From contig CANOVJ010000038.1 in the NCBI GenBank assembly GCA_947570615.1, forward strand, positions 1-39,394: DNA of 39,394 nucleotides. The letters are read 5' to 3'. Position 1 is the first letter of the stretch, and each line of letters begins with the position of its first letter. The notes under the pieces were generated by a model, which was not told the DNA's origin, ran no database searches, and was given only the letters and a program-made list of their open reading frames with translations. Shown here piece after piece: positions 1-8,405 of the stretch. Origin of the DNA: an uncultured Lachnospiraceae bacterium. Lineage in GTDB: Bacteria > Bacillota > Clostridia > Lachnospirales > Lachnospiraceae. The position numbers and the translations under genes are program-made.

Positions 1-40
1 GAAAGAGCTGCTTGCAGGCCTCGTCGTATTTGCTCCCCAT
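1..40 (-). CDS. 5' end of a gene running off the left edge, possibly Rpn/PD-(D/E)XK transposase-like
   Basis: Only the first codons lie in the window. Reading from an ATG at 40 gives MGSKYDEACKQLF, which resembles the start of Lachnospiraceae Rpn-type PD-(D/E)XK nuclease/'transposase' proteins as I remember them; this is recall, not a search. A second start in another frame, at 81, follows an AGAGG ribosome site closely and gives MKKETEISLPPPG, which I do not recognise. A good promoter lies upstream at 180-208, so some gene does start here. Identity and frame are uncertain. Confidence 0.3.
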   Translation of the reverse strand, partial: MGSKYDEACKQLF

Positions 41-179
41 GGCCCCGGAGGCGGCAGGCTGATTTCGGTTTCCTTTTTCATAACACCTCTTTTTGTTTAA
101 CACAGGATGACCGGTAAAGCCGCACATCCGTTGTTTCGGGATATTTCTCTGCCGTATATACAATTTCCTCCACATCTCC

Positions 180-208
180 ATTATATGCGAAAAGCGCCCG
201 GTTTACAA
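180..208 (-). promoter_or_regulatory. SigA-type promoter, -35 inside the purC stop codon
   Basis: On the minus strand there is TTGTAA, a 17-base spacer and a perfect TATAAT (-10 at 185-180). The -35 hexamer overlaps the TAA stop of purC. It would give a leader of roughly 90 bases for the gene leaving the left edge, so that gene need not depend on purC transcription. Confidence 0.6.
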
Positions 209-1060
209 GACATTACTTTCTCCCGTCAGCCTGCTCAGACATTCCTGATACAGCCTCTGTGTCCGGGCGATCACGCCTTCCGGTATGTTTTCAGGGTACG
301 ATCCGTCATCCGCCTTATGCTCCAGGAGCCAGTCCCGCAAAAACTGTTTATCGTAAGACCCGGGCGAGATGCCGGCTCTGTAATTGCGTGCATCCCAGTA
401 TCTGCCGGAATCCGGCGTAAAGATCTCATCCCCCAGCGTCAGCTCTCCCCGGTCGTTGTAGCCGAACTCGAATTTGGCGTCGGCCAGAATCAGTCCTCTC
501 GAAAAAGCATATTCGCCGCATTCTTTATACAGCCTGAAACAGATTCCCGTGATCCGTTCCGTCAGTTCCGCCCCCAGACGGGATTCCACTTCCTTCATAC
601 TCACATATTCGTCATGTCCGGTATCATTTTTCAGAGCAGGAGTGAGAACGGGGCAGGCCAGCTTCTGCGCCTGCTCATAGCCGCCAGGCAGCGTTATCCC
701 GCAAAATGCCTCTCCTTTTTCATACGCCCTCCACATGCTTCCGAACAGATAACCCCTGACCACAAACTCAAAGGGAAGCATATCCAGCTTTTCAACCATC
801 ACTGTCCTCTCCCGGAAATAATCCCTCCGGAAAAACTCCGGCATATCCTCCACCCGCCCGTGGATGATATGATTACGTATGATATCGCCGGTTCTGTGAA
901 ACCAGAAGTTTGACAGTCTGTTCAGGACGATCCCTTTTCCCGCCACCTCCACCGGCAGGATCTTATCGAACGCGGATATCCTGTCCGTGGTCACGATCAC
1001 CAGACGTTTCTCTGAAATATCATAAATTTCTCTTACTTTTCCACTGTAAATCGGTTCCAT
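203..1060 (-). CDS. purC: Phosphoribosylaminoimidazole-succinocarboxamide (SAICAR) synthase
   Basis: This 285-residue cytoplasmic enzyme of de novo purine synthesis joins CAIR and aspartate using ATP to form SAICAR. The family hallmarks are visible: YSGKVREIY at the N terminus (ATP-binding hairpin), TDRISAFD at about 25-32, VRGYLFGSMW around 101-110, LADAKFEFG and GDEIFTPDSGRYW near 190-220. Length matches the long bacterial/eukaryotic-type single-domain PurC. The start has GGAGGGAACGGAT just before ATG. It follows the XRE-methyltransferase gene by 20 bases and is probably cotranscribed with it. No other pur gene is nearby, so purC is separated from the usual pur cluster here. Confidence 0.95.
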   Translation of the reverse strand: MEPIYSGKVREIYDISEKRLVIVTTDRISAFDKILPVEVAGKGIVLNRLSNFWFHRTGDIIRNHIIHGRVEDMPEFFRRDYFRERTVMVEKLDMLPFEFVVRGYLFGSMWRAYEKGEAFCGITLPGGYEQAQKLACPVLTPALKNDTGHDEYVSMKEVESRLGAELTERITGICFRLYKECGEYAFSRGLILADAKFEFGYNDRGELTLGDEIFTPDSGRYWDARNYRAGISPGSYDKQFLRDWLLEHKADDGSYPENIPEGVIARTQRLYQECLSRLTGESNVL

Positions 1061-1080
1061 ATCCGTTCCCTCCGTATGCT

Positions 1081-1935
1081 TTATCTCACTTCCGCTTCAG
1101 TCAGTCCCCTGGCCGCAATTTTCTGTGCGATGAGTGTGTCCATACAATGCTTATGAGACAGGCCTCCGCTGTTGCAGTCAAAGATCTCCTCTCTGCATAC
1201 ATGGAACAGCCAGTCATGGTAACAGGCAAACAACTCCCCGGAATGCCACAGATGCCTTTTTTCCGCCTTCTGCCTGTAAGCCGGATCGCAGTCCATAAAC
1301 GGCTTATCCACAAACACGTTTAAGGCGTTAATCCCATTCTCCGCCGTATGCTCCTTCAGGCTCCCGCACAGCTCTGCGCGCACAGGCGCAGGGATAAAGT
1401 GAAATACCCCGCTGCTGAATATGACGTCATACTCTGTATCCGGACGATAGTCCATAAGATCCGCTCTGAAAAATCTGATCTCCACCTTATTATGCTCCGC
1501 AAGCCTTTGCGCCTTTTCAATACCCGGCTCGGAGAGATCAAAGGCGGTCACCTCATATCCGCATTTCGCCAGAAAGACAGCGTCCTTTCCCTCTCCGCAT
1601 CCCATATCCAGCACGCGGTATGGTTTTAAGGGCGGAAGTATTTTCATTATCTCATAGCAAATCCGGTTCGGCACAAGCCCCCAGTAATATCCCTCCCCAT
1701 TATAGCGGTTGTCATAATCCGCCGCTACGCTGTCATAGCCCAGCAGTGCGTCGACCGTGGTATGAAGCACCGCCGCCAGAACGGGAAGCATCTCGATATC
1801 CGGGTACGCCGTACCGTTTTCCCACCTGGATACAGCCTGGAACGTCACATTGAAATATGCGGCAAGCTGACTCTGGGTCATCCCCTGCTCCCTGCGCTTT
1901 CGGCTTATGATCTCGCCCGTTTTCAGATGAACCAT
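1081..1935 (-). CDS. XRE-type DNA-binding domain fused to a class I SAM methyltransferase
   Basis: The 284-residue protein has two domains. Residues about 5-58 form a Cro/C1-type helix-turn-helix (RREQGMTQSQLAAYFNVT, then VSRWENG). From about residue 100 there is a class I methyltransferase with motif I VLDMGCGEGKDA, an acidic strand end (TAFDLS) and FSSGVFHF; it resembles TehB-like enzymes. The start at 1935 is preferred over an upstream codon at 1971 because GGGGGAGGAGAGG directly precedes it. The substrate is unknown. A DNA-bound methyltransferase could act as a ligand-sensing regulator or simply carry its own repressor domain. It lies 20 bases upstream of purC. Confidence 0.85.
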   Translation of the reverse strand: MVHLKTGEIISRKRREQGMTQSQLAAYFNVTFQAVSRWENGTAYPDIEMLPVLAAVLHTTVDALLGYDSVAADYDNRYNGEGYYWGLVPNRICYEIMKILPPLKPYRVLDMGCGEGKDAVFLAKCGYEVTAFDLSEPGIEKAQRLAEHNKVEIRFFRADLMDYRPDTEYDVIFSSGVFHFIPAPVRAELCGSLKEHTAENGINALNVFVDKPFMDCDPAYRQKAEKRHLWHSGELFACYHDWLFHVCREEIFDCNSGGLSHKHCMDTLIAQKIAARGLTEAEVR

Positions 1936-2126
1936 CCTCTCCTCCCCCTTTCCTCTGAAAAGAAATGCCATGTTGTTCTTCTCAGATATTTATATCTTAG
2001 TATAATCGCGCAGGGGCCGCAATAACGCAAAAATAGAATACGCGGCGCACGCTCAACTGATGATTGAACTGCGTTTTCGTATAATCGGGCAAAGGAGAAT
2101 TCCCCGTATGCACGTTTGCCGTACGA

Positions 2127-2164
2127 AAACAGGGCCGGACATTCAATCCTGTCCGGCCCTGTTT
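2127..2164 (-). terminator. Rho-independent terminator after popT
   Basis: A perfect 15-base-pair stem (2127-2141 with 2150-2164, eight-base loop) is rich in G and C and is followed on the minus strand by TTTTCG. It ends the hisC-popT transcript. The plus-strand side lacks a clear T run beyond the stem. Confidence 0.9.
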
Positions 2165-2217
2165 CTGATCTGTTTCATCCTTCTTGCATCCTTCTGACTC
2201 TGTCAACGCCCCGGTTC

Positions 2218-3063
2218 CTAATCTCCCAGCTTCATGGCAACCATAAATCCCAGAGCAAAAGTGACTATACTGGTCAAAATCCCGATCACCGTGATCGTCC
2301 CCATATCTCCCAGCAAAAAGATCGCCACAGGGGAGGCCACAATCAGCCCGATAATGGCCCAGAAAGCCTGGATGGGGAATTTTTCAAAAATGATCTCTAT
2401 GATTTTGGCGATGGCGAAAATCCCCACCACGATCCCCAGTCCCATGGGGACGAGGACGCCACACCCTGCCAGGATCCCCTGGATGTCGAAAGCCGCCAGA
2501 GCCGTGACAAAGCTCTTGATCGCAGCCACAATGGGATTGTAATACCCCAGCAGAAGAAGCATCATGGAGCCGCTCACCCCGGGGATCACCATGGTGGCGG
2601 AGGCGATGATTCCCACCACAAAGAGCCTGATCACCGACCACACATTAAAGCTTAAATCCGCCGCCGTTCCCTCTTTCTCTCCCACGGCCGCCAGACCCGC
2701 CACCAGGGCGAAGAAAAGAATGCAGGGGATGACATAGCTCACCCTGACGCCCTTTCCCTTAACCTTCTGCAAAACTGCGGGAAGACCGCCCACAATCAGT
2801 CCGATGAAAAGGCAGTTGGTCTGAAGCGGGAAATTGGCAAACGCGGGCTCGATGATAAAGGACAGACCCACCAGCGCGATTCCCACTCCCAGAAAAATGG
2901 GAATCAGGAACCTCATGCTCTCCTTAAACTCTTTGAACAGATGATTCAGACAGTGGATCAGCTTATCATAGATCCCCATGGAAACCGCCATGGTCCCTCC
3001 GCTGACGCCGGGGATAATGTTTGCGATCCCGATCACCATACCCTTTAACAGATTTTTAATCAT
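2218..3063 (-). CDS. popT: PopT/DUF368 undecaprenyl-phosphate translocase family membrane protein
   Basis: This 281-residue polytopic membrane protein has about eight hydrophobic segments. It has the internal-repeat signature of DUF368: IPGVSGGTMA near the N terminus and VIPGVSGSMML in the middle. Members of this family (PopT) were shown to return undecaprenyl phosphate, the carrier lipid for peptidoglycan and other envelope polymers, to the inner leaflet. Assignment rests on family motifs. Its start overlaps the end of hisC by eight bases, so the two are probably translationally coupled; a strong terminator follows. Confidence 0.85.
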   Translation of the reverse strand: MIKNLLKGMVIGIANIIPGVSGGTMAVSMGIYDKLIHCLNHLFKEFKESMRFLIPIFLGVGIALVGLSFIIEPAFANFPLQTNCLFIGLIVGGLPAVLQKVKGKGVRVSYVIPCILFFALVAGLAAVGEKEGTAADLSFNVWSVIRLFVVGIIASATMVIPGVSGSMMLLLLGYYNPIVAAIKSFVTALAAFDIQGILAGCGVLVPMGLGIVVGIFAIAKIIEIIFEKFPIQAFWAIIGLIVASPVAIFLLGDMGTITVIGILTSIVTFALGFMVAMKLGD

Positions 3064-4129
3064 TTCCTCTCTCCTTTATATATTTTTCCAAAAATGAAAC
3101 CAGCCTGCCCATCTCCCTGTCGGTTCCGATGGTGATGCGCAGATAGTTGTCAATGCGCGGTCTCTCCCAGTGCCTTACATAAATGTTGTTTTCCTTAAGC
3201 GCCGCAAAGAGCTCCCCTGCCGGAATCCTTTCGTGGGCGGCAAAGAGGAAATTGCTTTTCGAATCCGTGAAGCGAAACCCCAGCCGGGCAAACTCCCCCT
3301 TCGTCCATTCTCTGGTGCGGATAATCTTCCCCACCGTCTCCCTGAAATAAGCGTCGTCCAAAACCGCCGCCGTCCCCATTTCGATGGCGGGCAGGTTCAT
3401 GGTATAGGAATTGAAAGAAAACTTTACATCCTTCAGATAACTGATTATCTTTTCATCTGCGATGGCAAAACCGATCCTGGCCCCCGCCATGGCACGGGAC
3501 TTGGAAAAGGTCTGCACCACCATCAGGTTCCTGTACCTTTCCACCAGCGGCAGAACGCTCGCCGCGCCGAAGTCCACATAAGCCTCGTCGATGATCACCA
3601 CACTGTCCGGACTTGCCGCCACGATCTCCTCCAGCGCCCGGACCGTTTCCTCCACCCCCGTGGGGGCGTTGGGGTTGGGCAGGACAATCCCCCCGTTGGC
3701 CTGAAAATAGTCCTCCTTTCTGATGCGGAAATTTTCATCCAGCGGGCAGGTTCTGTATGGTATGCGAAACAGCTCCGCCCACACATCGTAAAAGGAGTAC
3801 GTGATGTCCGGGAACAGAATGGGCTCCTTTCCATTAAAAAAGGTAAGAAAGGCCAGGGCCAGCACATCGTCGGAGCCAACCCCCACGAAAATCTGAGAGG
3901 GCCGCACATGGTAGTAATCCGCCAGCGCGTTCACCAGCTTTTGGGCATGCATATCCGGGTAAAGCCGCAGTCTCCCATAATCCGCCCTGATTCTCTCAAG
4001 CGCCCTGATCACCCCCGGCGCAGGCGGATAGGGGCACTCATTGGTGTTCAGCTTGATGACGCCCTCTCCCCCGGGCTGTTCCCCCGCCACGTAGGGCTCC
4101 ACCCTCCTTACCTTATCTTCCCAGTTCAT
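3056..4129 (-). CDS. hisC: Histidinol-phosphate aminotransferase
   Basis: This 357-residue PLP-dependent fold-type I aminotransferase matches HisC in length. It carries LNTNECPYPP near residues 27-36, PNPNAPTG at 151-158, DEAYVDF at 181-187 and the PLP lysine in TFSKSRAMAGARIG (Lys210). HisC converts imidazole acetol phosphate and glutamate to histidinol phosphate. AAGGAGG precedes the start at a normal distance. No other his gene is present, and the gene is paired with a membrane-lipid translocase, so a role outside histidine synthesis (for example on an aromatic or envelope precursor) cannot be excluded. Confidence 0.9.
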   Translation of the reverse strand: MNWEDKVRRVEPYVAGEQPGGEGVIKLNTNECPYPPAPGVIRALERIRADYGRLRLYPDMHAQKLVNALADYYHVRPSQIFVGVGSDDVLALAFLTFFNGKEPILFPDITYSFYDVWAELFRIPYRTCPLDENFRIRKEDYFQANGGIVLPNPNAPTGVEETVRALEEIVAASPDSVVIIDEAYVDFGAASVLPLVERYRNLMVVQTFSKSRAMAGARIGFAIADEKIISYLKDVKFSFNSYTMNLPAIEMGTAAVLDDAYFRETVGKIIRTREWTKGEFARLGFRFTDSKSNFLFAAHERIPAGELFAALKENNIYVRHWERPRIDNYLRITIGTDREMGRLVSFLEKYIKERGND

Positions 4130-4226
4130 GTTTTCTCCCTTCCTCCCATGGTATCTCTGCTATGGTAACACTATCCCGTTCCACCTGCAAGCATTATCTG
4201 CCTGCAGGGAAAACCTGTATGTATTC

Positions 4227-5291
4227 TTAACGCGCCGCCCTCCATTCCAGCGCCGCCTGCCGGTAATATTCCGCCTGCTCCTCATTTTCCATGATCTCAT
4301 AGCACATGGCCAGGCGCTTGAGAGGCCAGTCCCCGCCGCAGTGGATATTCAGAACACTCTGTGTCTCATACGCCGCATTGAAAAACCATACGGCCGCCTC
4401 CGTGTACTCCTTTCTCTCCAGATAAAACTCTCCCAGCTCGAAGCAGACCTCGCTCACCCCGTCGCTGGCCACGTCCTTCATGGCATAGCGGAACATCTTG
4501 ATAAAATCCCCCCGGGATCTGGCGGCTCTCACCACCACGCACAGAGCCTCCTTCATCTGCTCCGGCCCCGTTTCCTCACTGTCCGCGATCTGTGTAAAAT
4601 AGCGCTCCGCCTTTCGCAGCGCGTCGCCGTCTCCGCAGATCAGAAGCTCCCGGGCGTACATGTTCAGAAGCCGGGGCGAAAACGCCTCCCCCCGGGCCGC
4701 CATATCGTCAAAAATTTTCAGATCCCGTGCGCTGTGATTCGTCTGAGGCAGATGGGTGATCTCAATGTCGCTGTCAAACACCACCGGCAGAAGCCGCACC
4801 GTCTCGTGCACTCTCTCGATCCATTCAAACGTCCGAAGCCGTTTAAAAAGCTTGGGCCGAAGCTCCCTGTTGAAATTGTAGACAGTCCCATGGGCGAGCT
4901 GATTCCCATAATACATCTGCACGATCTCCACCTGGGGCAGAAGCGTCTGTTTCAGCATCCGGAACTTTTCCCGGTTCGTTTCATCCACCACCTCGTCCGC
5001 ATCCGCCGAATAGATATAATCGCCCCCGGCCCTGGAAAAGGCAAAATTCCTGGCCTCGCTGAAATTTCCCGTCCAGGGAAAGTCATAAATCTTATCCGTG
5101 TATTCTGCCGCGATCTCCTTCGTGCGGTCCTGCGAGCCTGTATCCACAATAATGATCTCATCCATCAGATCCCGGATACTCTCCAGACACCTTGCCAGAA
5201 CCCTTTCCTCGTTCTTCACAATCATGCACAGACTGATGGTAACCGCCGGGCAATCCCTTTTCGTATCACTGTGATCAGTATTTCTGTTCAT
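4227..5291 (-). CDS. Glycosyltransferase family 2 with C-terminal helical (TPR-like) region
   Basis: The 354-residue cytoplasmic protein starts at 5291 behind GGAAGGGGAG. The first 200 residues are a GT-A domain: SLCMIVKNEE at about 20-29, EIIIVDTGSQDRT at 45-57 and the metal-binding DADE at 97-100. The MIVKNEE group includes SunS-type and lipopolysaccharide core glucosyltransferases. The last 140 residues are helical with YFTQIAD, FELGEFYLERKEYTEAAVWFFNAA and AMCYEIMENEEQAEYY, typical of tetratricopeptide repeats that hold an acceptor protein or partner. The donor and acceptor cannot be read from the sequence. The GC-rich palindromes at 5411-5505 lie in its upstream region. Confidence 0.85.
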   Translation of the reverse strand: MNRNTDHSDTKRDCPAVTISLCMIVKNEERVLARCLESIRDLMDEIIIVDTGSQDRTKEIAAEYTDKIYDFPWTGNFSEARNFAFSRAGGDYIYSADADEVVDETNREKFRMLKQTLLPQVEIVQMYYGNQLAHGTVYNFNRELRPKLFKRLRTFEWIERVHETVRLLPVVFDSDIEITHLPQTNHSARDLKIFDDMAARGEAFSPRLLNMYARELLICGDGDALRKAERYFTQIADSEETGPEQMKEALCVVVRAARSRGDFIKMFRYAMKDVASDGVSEVCFELGEFYLERKEYTEAAVWFFNAAYETQSVLNIHCGGDWPLKRLAMCYEIMENEEQAEYYRQAALEWRAAR

Positions 5292-5410
5292 CTCTGCTCC
5301 CCTTCCCGTGTAAACGACACGCACCGTTTTTCTTTTACCGTGATATACTGATTGACATACGCTCTGCCATCAACTATATTTTTATTAAAATGTGTGCCTC
5401 ATAACGGCCC

Positions 5411-5516
5411 GCGCGCCCGTCAGCGCGCTGCTTATTATATCCTGTCGCAGGGAGGGACCCGTTGCAGACGGGAGGATTCCCTGTGACCTGCGCGCATCAG
5501 CGCGCTACCTATTATA
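5411..5516. repeat. Duplicated GC-rich palindrome plus TATAAT cassette, with a third hairpin between
   Basis: Two copies of a 20-base segment (5420-5439 and 5497-5516, two mismatches) each join half of a GCGCGC hairpin (5411-5428 and 5490-5505) to TATTATA. Read on the minus strand each gives a perfect TATAAT followed within 3-5 bases by the GCGCGC palindrome, the layout of a -10 box with an operator or leader hairpin, pointing toward the glycosyltransferase gene at 5291. I found no good -35 box for either. Between the copies lies a third stem-loop (CAGGGA/TCCCTG with inner CCCGT/ACGGG, 5448-5483). The divergent gene starts at 5552. Confidence 0.5.
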
Positions 5517-5551
5517 CCACACTTTATTTTCTCAGAACAGGAGTAATTACC

Positions 5552-7354
5552 ATGAAGATCCGTTCCGGAATCCGGCCCATGCTCAGGGCCGCGGAGAGCT
5601 TTCTTACCACCTGGGCGCTGATGAAGGCGTCCCGCATGGAACCTGGAAATGTCCTCACTCTGTTTTTCTTCCTTTTCAGCTTTATCTTCTACCGCTGTGT
5701 GGATCAGCTCACTCAGAAAGCTGACCCGTCGGGTCAAAAAAATTCTGTCCGGGTCAGCGGCATACTCGCCGTGGTGTTTACCATTCTGTATATGGCGGTA
5801 GATTATCACTTTTATGTCCAGACGCTCACCAGCCGCCTGTTCCGGGCGGGCATTCTCTCCGTGATCTTCTGCGGCTTTACCACGCTTTTTTATCATCTGC
5901 TGCGGATGCTGTATTTTCTGATATCGGACAGAGCTCGTCTGGAAAAGGTTCTGCTTTCTGACTGTAACGGTCAGTCCCGTTTCCTTTCAAAGCACACCGG
6001 CCTGTGCTCCTTTTTGCTCTGTATGGTCTGCTGGTTCCCCTACTATCTCTACCAGTATCCGGGCGTCATGACGCCGGACAGCTTAAACCAGTTCGAGCAG
6101 GTGCTGGGCGTCATCCCCTACAGCAACCATCATCCCTGGATGCACACGCTTCTGATCAAAATGATCTACACGCTGGGCTATCGGCTCACCGGAAGTATGC
6201 TGATCGCCCTCTCCCTGTATACCCTTTTCCAGATGGCCGCCCTGGCGGCAAGCGTGGGATACTTCATCAATACCCTGCGGCTGTTTCAGGTAAAACCCCC
6301 GCTCTGCCTGGCCGTCACCCTGTTTTATGCGCTGATTCCCTATCACGCCGTGTTCTCCGTGACGATCTGGAAGGACATCCTCTTTGCCGCGGCTCTGCTC
6401 TGCTTTAGCTGCACTCTGCTGCGTTTTCTGCGAGGGGAACCGGATAAAGCTCCGGGCCGGGGCGATCTGGCTCTTTTCGTGCTGACCGGACTGATGCTGT
6501 GCCTGTTCCGCTCCAACGGCTGGTACGCTTTCATGCTCTGCCTTCCCTTTCTGTTTTTCTTTTCCAGGAAAATTTTCCGAAAAAAAGCCAGGGCCATGTA
6601 CTGTGCCCTGCTGGCCATATTTCTCACGGCGGTGATCGTCAAATATCCCGTGATGAACGCTTTTCACGTGACTCAGCCCGACCTGGTGGAATCCCTCTCC
6701 ATCCCCGTTCAGCAGATCGCGGCGGTGATCTGTAACGACCGGGAGCTGACACAGCAGGAGCTGGAGCTGGTGGAGCAGGTGGTGGATCTTACTTATATCA
6801 AAAAGCTCTACGACCCTTACTTTGCGGACAACATCAAGGAGCTGGTGCGGGCCGGACATCAGGACTATCTCGCAGAGCACAAGGGAGATTTCCTCCGTCT
6901 CTGGCTCAGGCTGGGCCTTCGCTATCCGGGCGATTATCTCACCGCCTACATCCATCAGACCTACGGCTACTGGTATCCCGACTCCTTCTATCTGGTGGCG
7001 GAGGCGGAGGGCGTGAGCGCCACCTCCCTTGGCGTCTCCCACACTCCCCTGATCCGGGGGCCGCTGGTGATCAAGGCAAAGGAGATCTCCATCAAGCTGG
7101 GCGGAATGCTTCCCCTTTACGGCACCCTCTGGAGTATGGGCGTGGCCTGCTGGGCGATGCTTTTCTGCATCGGCGCCGCCTTCGTGCGCAGAGAACGGCG
7201 AAAGCTGACGCTTTTTCTTCCGAGCGCCGCCCTGCTGCTCACCGTGCTCATCGCGACCCCTGTGGCCACGGAATTCCGATATGTCTATTTCATGGTGTTC
7301 GCCCTGCCCTTTTATGTGATGGCGGCGGTTTTGCCTCTGCGGGAGAGGGGATAA
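5552..7354 (+). CDS. DUF6020-family polytopic membrane protein, probable envelope-polymer enzyme
   Basis: The protein has 600 residues with roughly twelve hydrophobic segments. It has features I associate with DUF6020 proteins: YPGVMTPDSLNQ, PYSNHHPWMHTLLIKM, TIWKDILFAAALL and LFRSNGWYAF. The conserved Asp, His and Lys residues sit in loops as in GT-C-type glycosyltransferases. A role in teichoic-acid-like or glycan modification is inference. The start at 5552 has CAGGAG ten bases upstream; an upstream in-frame extension to 5462 crosses the palindrome cluster and lacks a better site. Its last 65 bases overlap the convergent AraC gene. Confidence 0.75.
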   Translation: MKIRSGIRPMLRAAESFLTTWALMKASRMEPGNVLTLFFFLFSFIFYRCVDQLTQKADPSGQKNSVRVSGILAVVFTILYMAVDYHFYVQTLTSRLFRAGILSVIFCGFTTLFYHLLRMLYFLISDRARLEKVLLSDCNGQSRFLSKHTGLCSFLLCMVCWFPYYLYQYPGVMTPDSLNQFEQVLGVIPYSNHHPWMHTLLIKMIYTLGYRLTGSMLIALSLYTLFQMAALAASVGYFINTLRLFQVKPPLCLAVTLFYALIPYHAVFSVTIWKDILFAAALLCFSCTLLRFLRGEPDKAPGRGDLALFVLTGLMLCLFRSNGWYAFMLCLPFLFFFSRKIFRKKARAMYCALLAIFLTAVIVKYPVMNAFHVTQPDLVESLSIPVQQIAAVICNDRELTQQELELVEQVVDLTYIKKLYDPYFADNIKELVRAGHQDYLAEHKGDFLRLWLRLGLRYPGDYLTAYIHQTYGYWYPDSFYLVAEAEGVSATSLGVSHTPLIRGPLVIKAKEISIKLGGMLPLYGTLWSMGVACWAMLFCIGAAFVRRERRKLTLFLPSAALLLTVLIATPVATEFRYVYFMVFALPFYVMAAVLPLRERG

Positions 7355-8231
7355 GGCTCCTTTCCCGGTATTTCCGCGGACTGCACCCCTTCACCCTGGC
7401 AAAAACCTTCGAATAATAGTTGGAATCCGAAAATCCCACCTTCCCCGCAATCTCCCCCACAGGCTCTCCCCTGGACAGATATTCCATGCTCCTCTCGATC
7501 CGGTATTCCTGTAAAAAGGAAAACAGCGTCACCTTCATATACCGCTTAAAAAGCCGGCAGCACTCGCTCTCGCACAGATGAATCTGCGCCGCCACATCCT
7601 TAAGGGCGAACTGATTCATATAATTCTTTTCCACAAACAGGAGGATCTCCCGGACCCTCCGGTACTCTCCCTCATTCAGAGCAGGCCCTCCCCCGTCCAG
7701 GGCTCCGTTTTCAAGCATCAGCTTCCACAGCCTCTGCAATCCGATCACAATCTCCATCTCATAAAAGGGCGGCCTCTCCTGATCCATCCCCAGGATCTCC
7801 CGGATCAGTCCCGTAAACTCCCGATGCCAGCCCTCCCGCCCGTCAATGCAAATGGCCGGTCTGGAAAAATTCTGTAACGCCGGCTCCACGTATCTGGTGT
7901 GGATGGTGCTCTGGAAAAAGCCATAAATCAGCCTGGGGTCAAAGGTAATGGAGATATATTCGCAGTCCTGCATCTTCTCCATGGCTCCGGTATGAAGCAC
8001 GTTGGAATTGCCAAACAGCGCCTCCCCCTCCTTCAGGTGAAAGGTGCGGTCGTTGACTCTGTAAAGCATTCGCCCCCTCTGCACCAGCGTGATCTCGATC
8101 TCCGGGTGCCAGTGCCACATGAAGGAGCCGGCCTCATACCGCGAAAGCCTTTCCCTGCTCACCAGAAAAGGAAAGCCACCGCTCCCATGCTGTTTCAGCT
8201 CTTTCTGAAACCGGTTGGTTATGATCTGCAT
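7290..8231 (-). CDS. AraC-family transcriptional regulator with cupin sensor domain
   Basis: The 313-residue protein has an N-terminal cupin-like ligand domain (WHWHPEIEITLVQRGRMLYRV near residues 37-60) and a C-terminal double helix-turn-helix (LKDVAAQIHLCESECCRLFKRYMKVTLFSF, then VGEIAGKVGFSDSNYYSKVFARVKGCSPRKYRE). This build is typical of sugar-responsive AraC activators. About 20 residues follow the usual RKYRE end; they are encoded in the stretch overlapping the convergent DUF6020 gene. A TTG codon at 8252 is a possible longer start. It is divergent from the galactokinase-like gene, which is its most likely target. Confidence 0.9.
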   Translation of the reverse strand: MQIITNRFQKELKQHGSGGFPFLVSRERLSRYEAGSFMWHWHPEIEITLVQRGRMLYRVNDRTFHLKEGEALFGNSNVLHTGAMEKMQDCEYISITFDPRLIYGFFQSTIHTRYVEPALQNFSRPAICIDGREGWHREFTGLIREILGMDQERPPFYEMEIVIGLQRLWKLMLENGALDGGGPALNEGEYRRVREILLFVEKNYMNQFALKDVAAQIHLCESECCRLFKRYMKVTLFSFLQEYRIERSMEYLSRGEPVGEIAGKVGFSDSNYYSKVFARVKGCSPRKYRERSLIPSPAEAKPPPSHKRAGRTP

Positions 8232-8264
8232 GATCCATCCCCTTTTCCTCAATAATTTACCCGT

Positions 8265-8294
8265 ATCATACCATATTCAGTATATATACCGCAA
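8265..8294 (-). promoter_or_regulatory. Probable promoter of the AraC gene
   Basis: On the minus strand TTGCGG, an 18-base spacer and TATGAT are present, with TGG just before the -10 (extended -10). It places the start of transcription about 30 bases ahead of the AraC start codon. Confidence 0.5.
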
Positions 8295-8345
8295 TATTTT
8301 ACTTATTATGTGTCAGATTATCAAGGACGCGCGGCGCAGAATGAA

Positions 8346-8382
8346 TATAATGAAAGACATAGTAAGGGGTGCGCTGACGCGC
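8346..8382 (+). promoter_or_regulatory. TATAAT box and GCGCTGACGCGC palindrome upstream of the kinase gene
   Basis: A perfect TATAAT (8346-8351) lies 19 bases before a TGCGC/GCGCA palindrome whose core, GCGCTGACGCGC (8371-8382), closely matches the hairpins at 5411-5505 read on the minus strand. No convincing -35 is seen. It lies 23 bases before the start codon of the kinase and could be an operator. Confidence 0.4.
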
Positions 8383-8405
8383 ATCCGGATCGCAGGAGGT
8401 GCAAA

